From Hydra vulgaris (lineage: Eukaryota; Cnidaria; Hydrozoa; Anthoathecata; Hydridae), in assembly GCF_038396675.1 (NCBI RefSeq), contig NC_088921.1, forward strand, positions 65,101,001-65,165,000: a stretch of DNA of 64,000 nt. Direction: 5' to 3'. Position 1 is the first letter of the stretch, and each line of letters starts with the position of its first letter. The notes below the pieces were generated by a model. It saw only the letters and a program-made list of their open reading frames with translations, ran no database searches and was not told the DNA's origin. Both the position numbers and the translations under genes were made by a program. Below are positions 46,041-58,137 of this stretch, piece by piece.

Positions 46041-46190
46041 TAAAATTAAAAACTTTAAACTGATTTTTCTTTTTCGGACGATGATGAAAGATTTGAAAAC
46101 CAACTCTAGTATTATTCTACACATGTGTACTCTCAAACCTCCAAAGGGTTTTCTCGGGACAAGAGGTTCGAATTAAAAGTCATTTCGTGA
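46041..46190 (-). repeat. Right terminal inverted repeat of TE-2
   Basis: Complement of 43309-43458. Confidence 0.9.
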
Positions 46191-46197
46191 CACTGTG
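46191..46197. repeat. 7-bp target-site duplication of TE-2, right
   Basis: CACTGTG, as at 43302-43308. Confidence 0.85.
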
Positions 46198-46728
46198 GTG
46201 TTTTATTATCTTTAACTGCACCGACTCGGTGCGCTCGTTCCACAACTACTTTACTTAATATATTTAGTTTTGTTTTAAAGATGTCTTTTACAGCCTTCTC
46301 ACAATCACTCCAGTTTTCTTCAGGGTTTTCTTTTATGCCATCGATACGTAAGTTATTACGTCTCGAGCGATTCTCTAAGTCAATAGATTTTTTTTTTCAA
46401 CATCAAAATTTCATTATCATATTTTGTTTTTATACGAATAAATTCATCCCTAGCTTTTTCTTCTTGGAAATTTAAGCTGACTTTTATTTCGTCAACTTTT
46501 ATTTCGTCAACATTTTCAACTCTTATGATATTTAACTTGTTATTGTTTATTTCAGCGTCTATTTTGTCTAACCTTGCTGTTATTATTTTGAAGTTGGAAC
46601 TTATTATTGTAGTGAAGTTTTTTTCATGATCTTTGAGTAATCTCTCCGTTTCTGCTAGTATACCTTTTTTTTTGTTCTTCTAGTTTGCTTGTGATAATTT
46701 TTTCTATATCTTTAATATTTATTTCCAT
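46198..46728 (-). pseudogene. LINE ORF1 protein, N-terminal part
   Basis: It starts MEINIKDIEKIITSKLEEQK. After a frame change, a heptad-rich stretch (RLLKDHEKNFTTIISSNF, ITARLDKIDAEINNNKL) fits a coiled coil. Then, after another frame change, come ENRSRRNNLRIDGIKENPEE, EKAVKDIFKTKLNIL and ERAHRVGA, the RRM and linker blocks of L1-type ORF1 proteins. TE-2 interrupts it right after this. Confidence 0.8.
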
Positions 46729-46770
46729 TTTTATTGTAAATAATTTTATTCTCAAAATAAGAATACGTCT

Positions 46771-47860
46771 TACTCGTCTTGTGCCGCAAACGCCTTCAAT
46801 ATTCGAAAAAAATGCCTATAAATCATCTCCTTATCTTAGGATAAAACTAAACAAGATAAACACAAATGATTAAAATGATGATTGAAAAAATGATGATTAA
46901 AAATCATTGTCGCGGCACCACTATGGGAGAAGCAGGAGGAGGAGGAGGTAGGGGGACACAAAAAAAATCCCCCCCCCCCCCTCAACTTTGCCGAAAAAAA
47001 AACGGTATTCCCAAATAAACTTTGGGTTCTTCATTGTCAGATATAGGTATAATTTCATTTCAATTTAAACTTATGGATATTTTTTAAAGAAAAAGTAATG
47101 ACTCAAATTTAGTAAGGATTTTTAACATACATAGTTTTAAAATATTTGACTCTGTGATAAAACTCTAGTGTGCAAAGTAAACAGGGAGGGAGGTCATAAA
47201 AATAAGGTGAAGTGAGAACTTTTTGAAAATATGAATACCGGTAAATGGAAAAAATTCACAATTGATGAATTGGTAGGGGGTGTTTCTCTGGCACCAGACA
47301 GAAGTTGTGCTTGAAAAGGGATGAGGTTATGAGACTGGTTGGGGGGTGTTGATATTTACACACAAAAAATTTGTCAAAGGAGAAATAAATCCTAGATCTG
47401 CACCTGAATAGAGTGAAGTAAAGAAAAAGAAAGAAAGAAAAAAGCAAAAAACAACAATAAAAAATTCAAAACCAAATCAAACAAATAAGGAAAAGAAAAA
47501 AAACGAAAAAAGAAAGACAAAAACCAAACCGAAAAGAAAAAAACATTCTAAAATGAAAAGTAATTAAAATGAATTAAAATAAAATATAAAAATTGCTCCG
47601 TTTTTGAAGAAACGAAAAGAAAAATTTTTAAACTTTATTAATTTTGAGGGGCGATATGTGTTTTGAGGGGCGATATGTGCTTGATGATGAAACCATGTTT
47701 GAGGGTCGATATGTGTTTGCTGGGTATTAAGATACGATTTCCTTTCTTATTTTAATATTTTTATTTAGGACTTGGGCAGTTATAAACCAACTAACAGGAA
47801 GAGAAAAAAAGAAGCATACTTGCTTAAAACAAAAATTAATTTCCGATAAAAAAAATTATA
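46771..47860. other. Low-complexity region, no gene recognised
   Basis: It contains a GGA-rich patch and a 14-base C run near 46970, a purine-rich AAAG tract at 47410-47550, and a repeated GAGGGGCGATATGTG near 47645 and 47665. Possibly degraded repeat ends; no coding similarity seen. Confidence 0.55.
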
Positions 47861-49610
47861 ACAAGTGAAACAAATATATGTCAAGAATTTAACGAATATT
47901 TTGTTAATGTAGGCCCCTCTCTTGCCTCTAACATTGCGCAACCAAATAAAACATTTAATAATTTTTTGGGAGAAAAACCCAACACTAGTATAAATAATGA
48001 AAAGATAACTAAGCTTGAATTTAATAAAGCAATTATTGAACTTAAACGCAACAAGTCATGTGGATATGATGGTATTTCCAGTAATGTAGCTATTTATGTT
48101 ATGGACAGCATTTGTTAACCATTATTTTATTTAATATTGTCTTCATTTGAAAATAGTATATTCCCTGACAAACTTAAATTAGCCAAAATTAATCCCATTC
48201 TCAAAAAAGATGATTGCAATAATATTTCTAACAACCGACCTATTTCTCAACTCCTAGTTTTTTCAAAAGTATATGAGATAGTTATTTATAATAGAGTTAA
48301 TAAGTACTTTACAGTTTATTATACAAAAATCAGTTTGGATTTCGATTGCTCTACTGAACATGCTATTATTAAACTTGCTGACAAAATATATAAGTCGTTT
48401 GATAGTGATGAACTGGTATTAGGAGTTTTATTGAAGTTTCCAAGGCCTTTGATACAGTTGATCACAGTACTTTACTTTCCAAGCTAAAATATTACGGCAT
48501 AATAGGCTCAACATTTAAGTGGATTCAAAGCTACTTGTCTAACAGAAAGCAATTTGTACTACTAGAAAAGTCAGGAGCCCTTGATATTACGTATGGAGTT
48601 CCTCAGGGTTCAATCCTAGGTCCATTATTGTTTTTAATATATATTAAAGATATGCATAAAGCTTCCCAAAAAATATCTGACGATAAAAATTTATTTTTTA
48701 ATCATCCCGATGCAAAGACTTTGTTTAAAACTATGAATATTGAACTCAAAAATTTTAACCTCTGGTTTAAAGCAAATAAATTATCCCTAAATTGTAAAAA
48801 AACTAGCTTTACTCTATTTCATAAAACAAAAATCAATTAATCTTCCGTTAAAGCTGCCTAAACTGTTTATTAATAAAAATCAAATTAAACGTGAAAAATA
48901 CACAAAATTTTTGGGAGTACTTTTTGATGAAAATTTGTCATGGAGAAACCATATTGGTCTTCTTGAAACAAAGGTGTCCTCTGTAATAGGTGTTTTGTAT
49001 AAGTCAAGACCTTTTCTCGATAGTAAATCACGTAATATGCTTTATTTTAGTCTTGTACATAGTCAGCTTTTGTACGCAAATATTGTATGGGCCAGCACCA
49101 ATAAAATCAAATTGCTAAAATTGCAAAGTCTGCAAAACCATGCATGCAAAGCAATTAATTGTTTAAATAGGTTAGTAAACCCGGCCCTAGTGATGAAAAG
49201 CATGATGGTTCTAGATATTGAGAAACTTAACACATTACAGATATTAATTTTTATGTATAAGTATAAAAACAATCTTCTACCAAGCGTTTTTTCAGATAAC
49301 TTTCTTATATCATTTTCTGAAAAATATAATCTGCGTTCAAATACCAGGAACGACTATCAACTAGGAAAAATTAAATCACAGCAGTCAAGTTTTCTAATTA
49401 CAAACCGTGGTCCATCAATATGGAATCGTTTCCAAAGTAAAAAATATTAAAGACCTAAAAAGCATTTCATCGTTTAAACAACAAACTAAAATGCATCTCC
49501 TTAATTCCGGACATATATATTATAGTTTACAGTATTTGTTTTCAGATTTTTTTGTATTTTTTCTTTTTATTTATCTTTTATATTTTTCTTCATCTTATGC
49601 GTTTTAATTT
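47861..49610 (+). pseudogene. 5'-truncated LINE reverse transcriptase
   Basis: Order: YFVNVGPSLASNIAQP, NKSCGYDGISSNV, KLAKINPILKKDD, NNRPISQLLVFSKVYE, VPQGSILGPLLFLIYIKD, the catalytic box as ISDDKNLFF (usually FADDTNLF; one Asp pair remains but Phe-Ala is lost), LWFKANKLSLNCKKT, MGVLFDENLSWRNHI, VHSQLLYANIVWAS and ITNRGPSIWN. These are finger, palm and thumb blocks. It is the same clade as the LINE at 37.9-46.8 kb (both have FK.NKLSLN.KKT). Stops and frameshifts at about 48115, 48370 and 48490-48840 kill it. No endonuclease or ORF1 is present. Confidence 0.85.
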
Positions 49611-49821
49611 TATTATTTTTTTCTTTTTGTGTTTTCAATTTTTTACACATACACACACGCACAAAAAAAGAGTTTTGCTTTATTAAATTTTTTATTTTTC
49701 TTTAAAAATTAAAGTGTTTTTTTTATTTTATTTCAATGAGTGACTAAAAGGGCTCAATGAAAAGGTTATGATGATAAACGCATCATCCTTACCTTCTTTG
49801 AGTCCCTGACTGATTATAACA

Positions 49822-50878
<1,057 letters not shown>

Positions 50879-50950
<72 letters not shown>
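50879..50950. repeat. (TA)n microsatellite
   Basis: About 70 bp of TA directly abutting the left end of the hAT element. Confidence 0.95.
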
Positions 50951-50953
<3 letters not shown>

Positions 50954-50955
<2 letters not shown>

Positions 50956-53900
50956 GGCCGTACCAAGCCAATGTTGCGCTTCGGGCAGAAAAGAAAATTG
51001 TGCCCCCTCTTCCCCTCCCGTCCCCCGCCCCCCCCGTTAAAAAAAAAGTGAAGAGAATTAAACGAAAAAAATTATTTATTGATCAAAAAATTTATCACAT
51101 CAAGTTATAAGTAAAATTTGTCATTAAGGTTGCACAAACTTTAGTGCAATGCCACTTTTCTGGCTTTTCTTGAGGCTAATTCACTAATGACATCATCAAA
51201 ATCAATGTTGTTTGCCACTTCATTTTCAATTGAAATTATAGCCAAACTAGACAAACGTTCTTGGACCATTGTTGACCTCATATAGTGTTTTATGAGCTTA
51301 AGTTTACTGAAACTTCTCTCACACGTAGCAACTGTGACTGGTATGGTGAGGAAGATGAATAGACTGGTATGATGAGGAATAGCAATTGTTGTGTTGGGAT
51401 AAGCATCGGTCAAAGAATACTTATGAATGAGCTGCAAAATGTCGATCGGGCTAGATTTTTCAAAGCTTGATATTTAAAGCTTGCCATTTCTGACTGGAAA
51501 TCAGAAGAATCTAAATCTGCCTTGTAAATTTAAGATAAATTTGCAGCTTTTTTTTTGAGTTCATCCACTGAACTTTTAGAGAGTGAATGCCCACTGAGGT
51601 AGCCAATATCAGAGGATACAGCAGACATCAGCCTCAAACCGCCACTCTGTTTGTGTAATAATGCTGTCAAACACAAGGTTGCACTGAGATCCGAATTCTG
51701 TTTCTGCTGTGAGAAGGTGAGAGTCATCTTCATCTTCAGCTTCATAAAGTGCTATTCGCTTCACTTTGCGCTTCCTCTTAATTGGAAAGCCACCATCAAT
51801 TCCGCTCTGGTTAGCTTTTTCTGTGCCATCTTTGATAATGTTGTCCACCCCAACATCTCAAAAATTCTGAATGGAAGCCTTCAACCATTTCATTTTTTTT
51901 TACGGCAATGTCAATTGAAATGGTTTTTGACTGAAGCAGTTTGTTTTCCCGGTCAATTAGAGAAAGAATTTGACACCAGAAATCCAACAAACACAAAAAA
52001 CTGAAATCAATATGAATGAGAAGTTCTTTTGCACTGCTAACTGTGACAGCATTTGTCATGGGATTGTGGATAATGGATTCCAAAACTTGAAGAACATCTT
52101 TGATTTCTCTGTGCAATGGTGTAATTGCTTCTTTTTTGGTAGACCATCTTGTGTCACTATTTCCCTTTAATGAGATGGTCAACGTTTTCATCAGTTTTTC
52201 CCATCTTGACGTGAAGCTTGAAAAAAAGTTAAAGATGGCTTGAACCTTTCCAAAAAACGTAATCATGAGTGGGGAAACCTCAGCAGCATGAACACCAACA
52301 AGATTTAAAGTGTGAGCTGCGCATGGAACAAATCTTGCTGACTCATTAAGAAAATGGATGTGAGCTTTGACGCCATTGTATTTTCCAGACATATTGGCTC
52401 CATTGTCATAGCCTTGGCCCCGGCAATCAGAAATGCTTAGACCATCCTTCTCCAATTTTTCAGTTATCTCTGTTGCAAGACCTTTTCCGGTTTTTTGGTG
52501 AGATTCAATGAAGTCCACAAAGCTTTCCTTAATTGTGCAGGTTTCATCACTGATGCGGACATACCTGATGATCTGAGTCATCTGCTCTTTGTGGGAGGTA
52601 TCTGGAGTGCAGTCAAACAGAACAGAGTAGTATTTAGATTCTTTGATGTTTGACAAAATTTCTTTCCTGACTTTCTGCCCAAGTAACTCAATCAGATCAT
52701 TTTGAATTCAAGGAGAAAAGTAGGATGTTGTGGTTTTTTTTGCTTTAACGGACGCAATGTTTTTAGCCACTAAAGGATAATAATGGCTAATCAACTCAAT
52801 TAAGTTCAGAAAAATGCCACTGTTTTGTTGACCGATGTCTTCTGTTGTTCCCCGAAGGGCAAGATTGTTCTTGGCACAGAAAAAAATTGCATCAACAATC
52901 ATTTTCAAGATGTCTCTCCGGTTTTTCATCTCTCCACTGATAACTCTCTGCAGATCAGAATCCAGGGTTTTTCCTTCCTTGATGTTTTTTTCAAGAATTT
53001 TCCGATCAGAATAGCATCTTTGGTGTTCATTGTTGTTTTCATGCTCAGGAATTCTTGGGTTTAGTTTTTTCCTGTCACAAAACCCTTTAGAAATTTCTGA
53101 GAAATTGTTGGTTTTTGTTGTTGAAAATAACAAACAGCAAAAACAAAATAAAGAATCTTTTTTATTGCTGTACTGCAGCCAAGTGCGAATAAATTTTTTA
53201 CCATTGGGATGAATTTTTTCATACCATTTTGAGCTGAAGTGTCGCATTCTGTTGTCAAAATCACACAGCGTGTTTGGGAAAAATTCTCTTCTGTCTTGCT
53301 CTGGCCTATGCTCAATCAAAAAGCATCTTGTTTTGTCCGTTATTTTAGGCCATGTTGCTGGATCCCAGTGTTGAAAATTTTCTTCCGAAGCCACCGGAAA
53401 TTCTAAGATTTCTGAATGAAGTTCATCCTCGTCCATTTCAGCTGGGCCTGAAAGCTAGGCATTTTCATCTTCCCTGGTTTGTTCTGAATCAATTGTGCAA
53501 AATTCTTCTTGACTTTGGCTGATGAAAATCTCCCCTTCAATTAATTCCAAATGATGATCTGAACTCAATTAAAGTCAATTATAGGATCTGTTGAATTGTC
53601 ATTAATTTCAATACAAATATCCTCTGAAATAATTTGTTTCTCCACTGAGTTTGTTACCAACCACTTTTTGAAACAGTTTTGTAGTTTCTCGTCACTTTCT
53701 TGGCGCTGTTTTCTTTTCTTCTTAAATTCAGCACCAGATAACTTTTGGGTTCGACTCATAATAGAATTATAATGCTCAAAAGTTATCAAAGGTATGCTAG
53801 TGTTATAGGGCGCTTTTTTGTTCAGTATATGAGCTTTAATATTTAAGAGTTTGTGTCAAGAGGCGGAATTTTAATTAATTTTCTTATCAACAGCAGCGAC

Positions 53901-54015
53901 GCCGTGAAAATTAGTTTCATAAACTGATTATTGTTTTTTTAATTTATTAAAATTTGCGCCCTCCCAATTTTGGCACCTCAGGCCGCGGCCCGGCCGGCCC
54001 CGCCCTTGCTACGGC

Positions 54016-54019
<4 letters not shown>
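50954..54019 (-). mobile_element. hAT DNA transposon, decayed, inserted in a (TA)n tract
   Basis: Left end CAGGCCGTACCAAGCCAATG. Right end on the minus strand CAGAGCCGTAGCAAGGGCGG. These are imperfect inverted repeats with the CAG..GCCGTA.CAAG pattern common in hAT ends. Both flanks are (TA)n (50879-50950 and 54020-54111), so the 8-bp duplication is hidden in the microsatellite. One transposase gene, minus strand, nearly fills it. Confidence 0.85.
51150..53760 (-). pseudogene. hAT transposase (ZMYM/TTF-finger type), broken
   Basis: Order on the minus strand: MSRTQKLSGAEFKKKRKQ; HWDPATWPKITDKTRCFLI; FSSKWYEKIHPNGKKFIRTW with SLFCFCCLLFS (TTF-type zinc finger); ALRGTTEDIGQQNSGIFLNL; after a stop at 52708, ESKYYSVLFDCTPDTSHKEQ (first catalytic Asp) and GQGYDNGANMSGKYNGVKAH (second Asp). 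It continues with FVPCAAHTLNLVGVHAA (CxxHxLNL) and GNSDTRWSTK; after further frame changes, IPVTVATCERSFSKLKLIKH, the hAT dimerisation region with the ERSFS box, and ends RKARKVALH near 51150. Breaks at about 53450, 52705, 51850 and 51530-51450. The family is about 700-800 residues. Confidence 0.88.

Positions 54020-54111
<92 letters not shown>
54020..54111. repeat. (TA)n microsatellite
   Basis: About 92 bp of TA directly abutting the right end of the hAT element. Confidence 0.95.
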
Positions 54112-54113
<2 letters not shown>

Positions 54114-54479
54114 CATTATTATTACTATTATTATTTTTTTTATTATTTTTCTTTATTATTTATTGTAAATGTAGCTTTGAATTTAAATTTAATTTATACA
54201 TGCAGCGAGCAGGGAAAACTCCTCTCTATAAACAACCAGTTTAAATATAAATGTTTGAAAAAGAAAGTACAATTGAGTAGAATGTTACTTGCTCAGGTAG
54301 TTTGTTTCAGAACTTAATTGATCTATTATATAACAGATTGAGTCTTGGCCTTATTTTAGCGCATACTCACTTTATCAAACGTAGACGATCCTGCAGATTA
54401 ACAAGATTAGTCTGCGATATGATTTTAGAATAATGTTTAGTATTATTGGGAAATGTCTCAGAAATTTCAGAAAGTTTTG

Positions 54480-54830
54480 CCACATTGTTTCAGAATGAAG
54501 AGAAGTAGGCCAAGAACAGAACCTTAAGAAACATTACTGAGAACATCAACCCAAAACAGAGCTGCTATTATGAAATCTAACGCGTTGCTTTCTGCCCACT
54601 AAAATGGAATAAGTCCATTGTAGGAATTTGCTGTTTATTATTTTGCCGAAGTATCTTAATTTTAACATAAGTCTTTTGTGATGTACAGAATCAAAAGTCT
54701 TAGAGAAATCAAGATAGATTGCATCAATAAACTGGTGAGATACTATGGAAGCCAAAATAATATCAAAAGTCTCTATTAGAATAGTTATGCACGATTTGAT
54801 AGTGAAAGTCATGTTGATTTAAAAGTTTAA
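54480..54830 (-). pseudogene. LINE reverse transcriptase scrap
   Basis: The frame holds FIDAIYLDFSKTFDSVHHKR (usually DFSKAFDSV.H..L), LKLRYFGKIINSKFLQWTYS and GRKQRVRF, then a broken PQGSVLGPLLF-like end near 54490. It covers only the region around the first catalytic Asp. Confidence 0.75.
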
Positions 54831-54889
54831 CTACTAGACTAAAAATTTTACAAAAAAATAATTTTTAGTTATAAATTTCCTTCTTTGAT

Positions 54890-56700
54890 TCGTCATTTTC
54901 ATTTTAGTCATTTTCCCGTTCACAACTAAGCTTTCCCCAGCAAAACATATTTTGTCTTGCAGATTCGGATCCTCCATAAAAATCATCAAAAAGATGAACT
55001 CCCTCTGTTTGTAAAATTTGATAGAAACAGGAAAACACGACGCACATTCTCTCCCTCAAATATGAACAAACATATCTCGTTAAGTATTTTCCCCAAATCA
55101 ATTTAGTCTATCAAAAGGAGTAGGGCAACTATTCTATCGCCTAATCTATATATAACATTTAATCTGTAATCATCTTAAATAGAACAATCTCAAAATGATT
55201 AAACTTGAGTCTCGATTTTGCTGAGTCAACCACTGATCTGCAGGAACTGATTAACAGATTTTAAACCTACGGAAAATGGAATTTCTAATTTCTGGAACAG
55301 TTTGTATTTCAAACAACGTTACTAAAATTAACGGAATTTCAATATACCTTAAAATAAATTAAAACATCTGTTTTCAAATGGATAATGATACCAACAAAAA
55401 CAAGATTAAAACACTTCAAAAAACCAAACGTATAACTCAGTTTTAATCGGTTGCAATAGCTCTAATTGACAGTGGAGTTCGTTTTTGCCTGAACTTTTTT
55501 TAAAGGAACAGGTGTTATTTTCGCAAACTATGCGAAAATAACACCAGTTTCTTTAGCAACATAGAAGCTGTTGAAAGAGCAGTTTTTCAAAATATAGTAA
55601 AAACTTCATGCATTCGTTTTTTAAAATAGTTGAAATAGATTTCAACAGATTTCTCCTTCGAAACAAAGTAAATCTATTTAACCGGCTGTTGAAAAATCAA
55701 ACTTGCTATTCACTGATATTTAAGTAATTTAGCCACACAAAATAAAATATCTTTTACAAATGAAAGGATTGCTTCATGTAACGTTCTTGGGTTAAACCTC
55801 TTTAGCACATGATAAAAGAAAAAAAATTACACAATTTTTGGTTAAACTGCAAGCCTATGTTGTTACAATATTAAAAAAATCGTTCCAGCTATGGAACTTA
55901 AAAGAGCAATTTTTAAAACTTTGATGGAGGTTTCTAAAAAACTGAACCAACTAACTGTGAAAAAAAGTACCATCTAGTTGTTTATATTTAAGGCTAGCAA
56001 CTTTGAGAGCCGTGTTGGTCTTAATTTATCTGAAAAATATTTTTAATATAATTTATTTTAACTGTAATTTCATTTACTGGGTGGAGAATGTATAGTATAA
56101 AATAACCTTCACAAAAACTCACTTTATGTGATCATATTTGTGAATTTTTTTGATAAATTATAAAATTTTTTTAAAATTCAACTTAATTATTGTCTATCAA
56201 GAGTTAAACAAAGTATTTTTTTTTTAGATAAAAACACCATCATTTGATTAGTCATATTTTAGTTATTTTTTCCGTTCAAAACTAAAAGTGACCCCAGAAA
56301 GACATGTTTTTTTGGTGACACCAGAAAGACATGTTTTTTTTAAAAAAAAAAGATTCGCATGCAGATTTTTGCAGATTCGGATTTCCCATAAATTATTCAA
56401 AAATATGAAAAAAAAAATTCTTTTTAATTTTTTTTATTTTTAAATTTCATAAAAAAATGAAAAAACGACACACTCTACCGTTATATTTAAAATATGAAAA
56501 GACCAGACAATTTTTGTAAAAATAACCTTCACATAAACTCACTTTGTGTTCATTTTTTATTACTTTTTGACCAAATGTAAAAATTTCCTAAAATTGTAGA
56601 TAATTTTTACTAAATTTATCTAAAATTTCACAAACAATTTTTTAAATTAAAATTCACGCGTTAATTAGTCATTTTTCTGTACGAAACAACAGACCCTAAC
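54890..56700. repeat. Degenerate unit repeated three times, otherwise noncoding
   Basis: AGTCATTTT..CCGTTC.AAACTAA, followed by a CCCCAG.AA block, GCAGATTCGGAT and a CATAAAA-ATTCAAAAA block, recurs at about 54900, 56255 and 56660. Related CTTCACA.AAACTCACTTTGTG sequences lie at about 56108 and 56528. A hairpin (55502-55551, 24-bp arms) lies between. No coding content. The last copy runs into the Polinton fragment. Confidence 0.55.
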
Positions 56701-56714
56701 AGCAAATATACTTT

Positions 56715-57248
56715 TTATCTTTTTTTTTTTTGCAGGTTCAAAATCCTCATAAAATTCTTTACCGAAATTACCTCTCCCTTTTTGAAATTAGAAAAATAAT
56801 AAATAATACTTTCAGATTCATAATAACCTGTTGAATATATTTGATAACTAAAACCTAAAACAGTCCTAATTGAGTTTGTAGTTGTAAAATCTACTTTATA
56901 TCCTGTCTGAATATTTAAAGTTGAACGTAATGTATTGTTATTAGCTCCGATTTTTATAACTGGAACTCCTGATATTACACCACCGTTTTTAATTAAAAAT
57001 AGTTCAATATATTTATTTATATCATCAATTTCATATGCTCCTACTGGAAGTAGAACATCAAACCAAGTCACACCATTATCAGGACTGAATCTAAAATTGT
57101 TATTTGAAAAATCAATAATTGGAAAACTATAATATGTCTCTAAACCAACTAGAGCCATTTCATATTGTTTACTTTTATCCAGTTCAATACTATAACTAAA
57201 TTTAGTTACTATTTCACTACTGTCTCCGTTTACATATATGCAAGGCAT
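56715..57248 (-). CDS. Polinton-type minor capsid/penton-like protein
   Basis: 177 residues, open from ATG (MPCIYVNGDSSEIVTKFSYS). Features include YEMALVGLETYYSFPIID, NNFRFSPDNGVTW, LLPVGAYEIDDINKYIE, ANNNTLRSTLNIQTGYKVDF and RTVLGFSYQIY. This order (LxLLxLxxYNSIPNI...NNKF...IPTGxYEIxDI...N.NTLKS.I) is typical of a small beta-rich protein carried by Polinton/Maverick and adintovirus-like elements, where it is thought to be a penton or minor capsid protein. It lies next to the packaging ATPase, same strand. The C-terminus looks short (LNLQKKKR), so the last strands may be lost. Assignment from pattern memory only. Confidence 0.5.
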   Translation of the reverse strand: MPCIYVNGDSSEIVTKFSYSIELDKSKQYEMALVGLETYYSFPIIDFSNNNFRFSPDNGVTWFDVLLPVGAYEIDDINKYIELFLIKNGGVISGVPVIKIGANNNTLRSTLNIQTGYKVDFTTTNSIRTVLGFSYQIYSTGYYESESIIYYFSNFKKGEVISVKNFMRILNLQKKKR

Positions 57249-57324
57249 TTTTATATATTTAAAAATTTATTTATCAAGAATCTTTAAAAAATCAAACAAT
57301 TTTCTATAGATCTTAAGGATTTTT

Positions 57325-58104
57325 AAAATAGTCAGATGTAATATAAAAATTATTAAATCCACTTCTATACTTTCCATCATCTTTTTCAGAAGATAAATCT
57401 ATTACAACAAATCCATGCTTTTTCTTCCATGCAGTTCTACATAACTTTTTAAACTCATCCTCTGACATATCACTCGATACATGATCTTTATAAATATGAT
57501 TTAAATTCTTTGAATCTTGTGGAAATAAACAAATAAAATTTGCATTTTCTCTTATAGTCTATCTAGACAACATAAAATAATTTTGTGCAAGATAGAAACA
57601 ATCTACATTACTGTGCCTCCCTCTTATATAATACTTCTCACATTTATTTTGCTTTGTCAGTTGCAAATCATCAAATATCATTAAATTATTATTACTAGCA
57701 TCGAGATCTTCAGGATCTGGTACATCATCTGCTGTCTCAAAAAATTTACACTCCATATCAACTTTACTATTTTTCTCATTAAACGTTTTTGAGACTTCTT
57801 TAATAACTTCTTCAGGATTTTCTATTTTGTCCTGATACTTAAACAAATTAAGAATAACTTCTTTTGGTAATTTTTCTTCAAAAGATCTTTTTAATATTTT
57901 GTATTCAGGCTGAAATAGAGATTTTCCAATAACTTGTAAATTATTATAACCTAACCAACTAGGTCTTAAAAGTAAATTTAATAATAAAGTAGTTTTTCCA
58001 CAACCTGACTTTCCAACAATAATTCCTCTTATACTTTTAGGTAACAACTTACTACTATTTCGTTTATTTCTTTTTACGTTCCATGATAAATCGACAACAT
58101 CCAT
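57325..58104 (-). pseudogene. Polinton FtsK/HerA-type packaging ATPase, one nonsense codon
   Basis: This ATPase would drive genome packaging in Polinton/Maverick elements. MDVVDLSWNVKRNKRN is followed by Walker A GKSGCGKTTLLLN (residues about 31-43), LQVIGKSLFQPEYKIL and Walker B NNNLMIFDDLQL (about residues 140-151). YIRGRHSNVDCFYLAQNYF matches the conserved GRH...V..L.Q..F box. A TAG after FMLSR (57559-57561) stops the frame. Beyond it the same frame continues with TIRENANFICLFPQ, SEDEFKKLCRTAW and GFVVIDLS, to a stop near 57325. One substitution separates it from an intact ORF of about 260 residues. Confidence 0.85.
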
Positions 58105-58137
58105 TTTTATATATAATTATTTTTTATATATAAAATA

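Larger units (their letters stand above)
43309..46190 (+). mobile_element. Complete DNA transposon with 150-bp terminal inverted repeats (TE-2)
   Basis: Terminal inverted repeats 43309-43458 and 46041-46190 start TCACGAAATGACTTTTAATT and differ at about 4 of 150 positions by eye. CACTGTG directly repeats outside both ends, and the flanks are two halves of one LINE ORF1, proving insertion. The 2882-bp element encodes one gene with a single intron. The transposase-like protein belongs to an uncharacterised family. A 7-bp duplication with long inverted repeats is not the signature of Tc1/mariner (TA), hAT (8), piggyBac (TTAA) or Mutator (9) elements. Confidence 0.9.
37900..46770 (-). mobile_element. 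LINE with ORF1 and ORF2, split by two later insertions
   Basis: Reading the minus strand from 46.77 kb, ORF1 runs 46728-46198, is broken by TE-2, and resumes 43301-43035. The ORF2 endonuclease starts at 43025 and runs to about 42206. It is broken by a 2389-bp insertion and resumes at 39777 with the rest of ORF2 to 38223, followed by a 3' tail. Sequence continues across both insertions once the duplications are removed (NNFEKIF at the second joint). ORF1 and ORF2 both carry stops and frameshifts. The 3' end is placed only roughly. Confidence 0.85.

Noticed and set aside
46218-46234. GCACCGAGTCGGTGC on the minus strand is identical to the last hairpin of a Cas9 tracrRNA
   Set aside because: It encodes AHRVGA, the conserved linker of a LINE ORF1 protein, in a eukaryotic context. 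There are no CRISPR repeats or cas genes, so the match is a coincidence.
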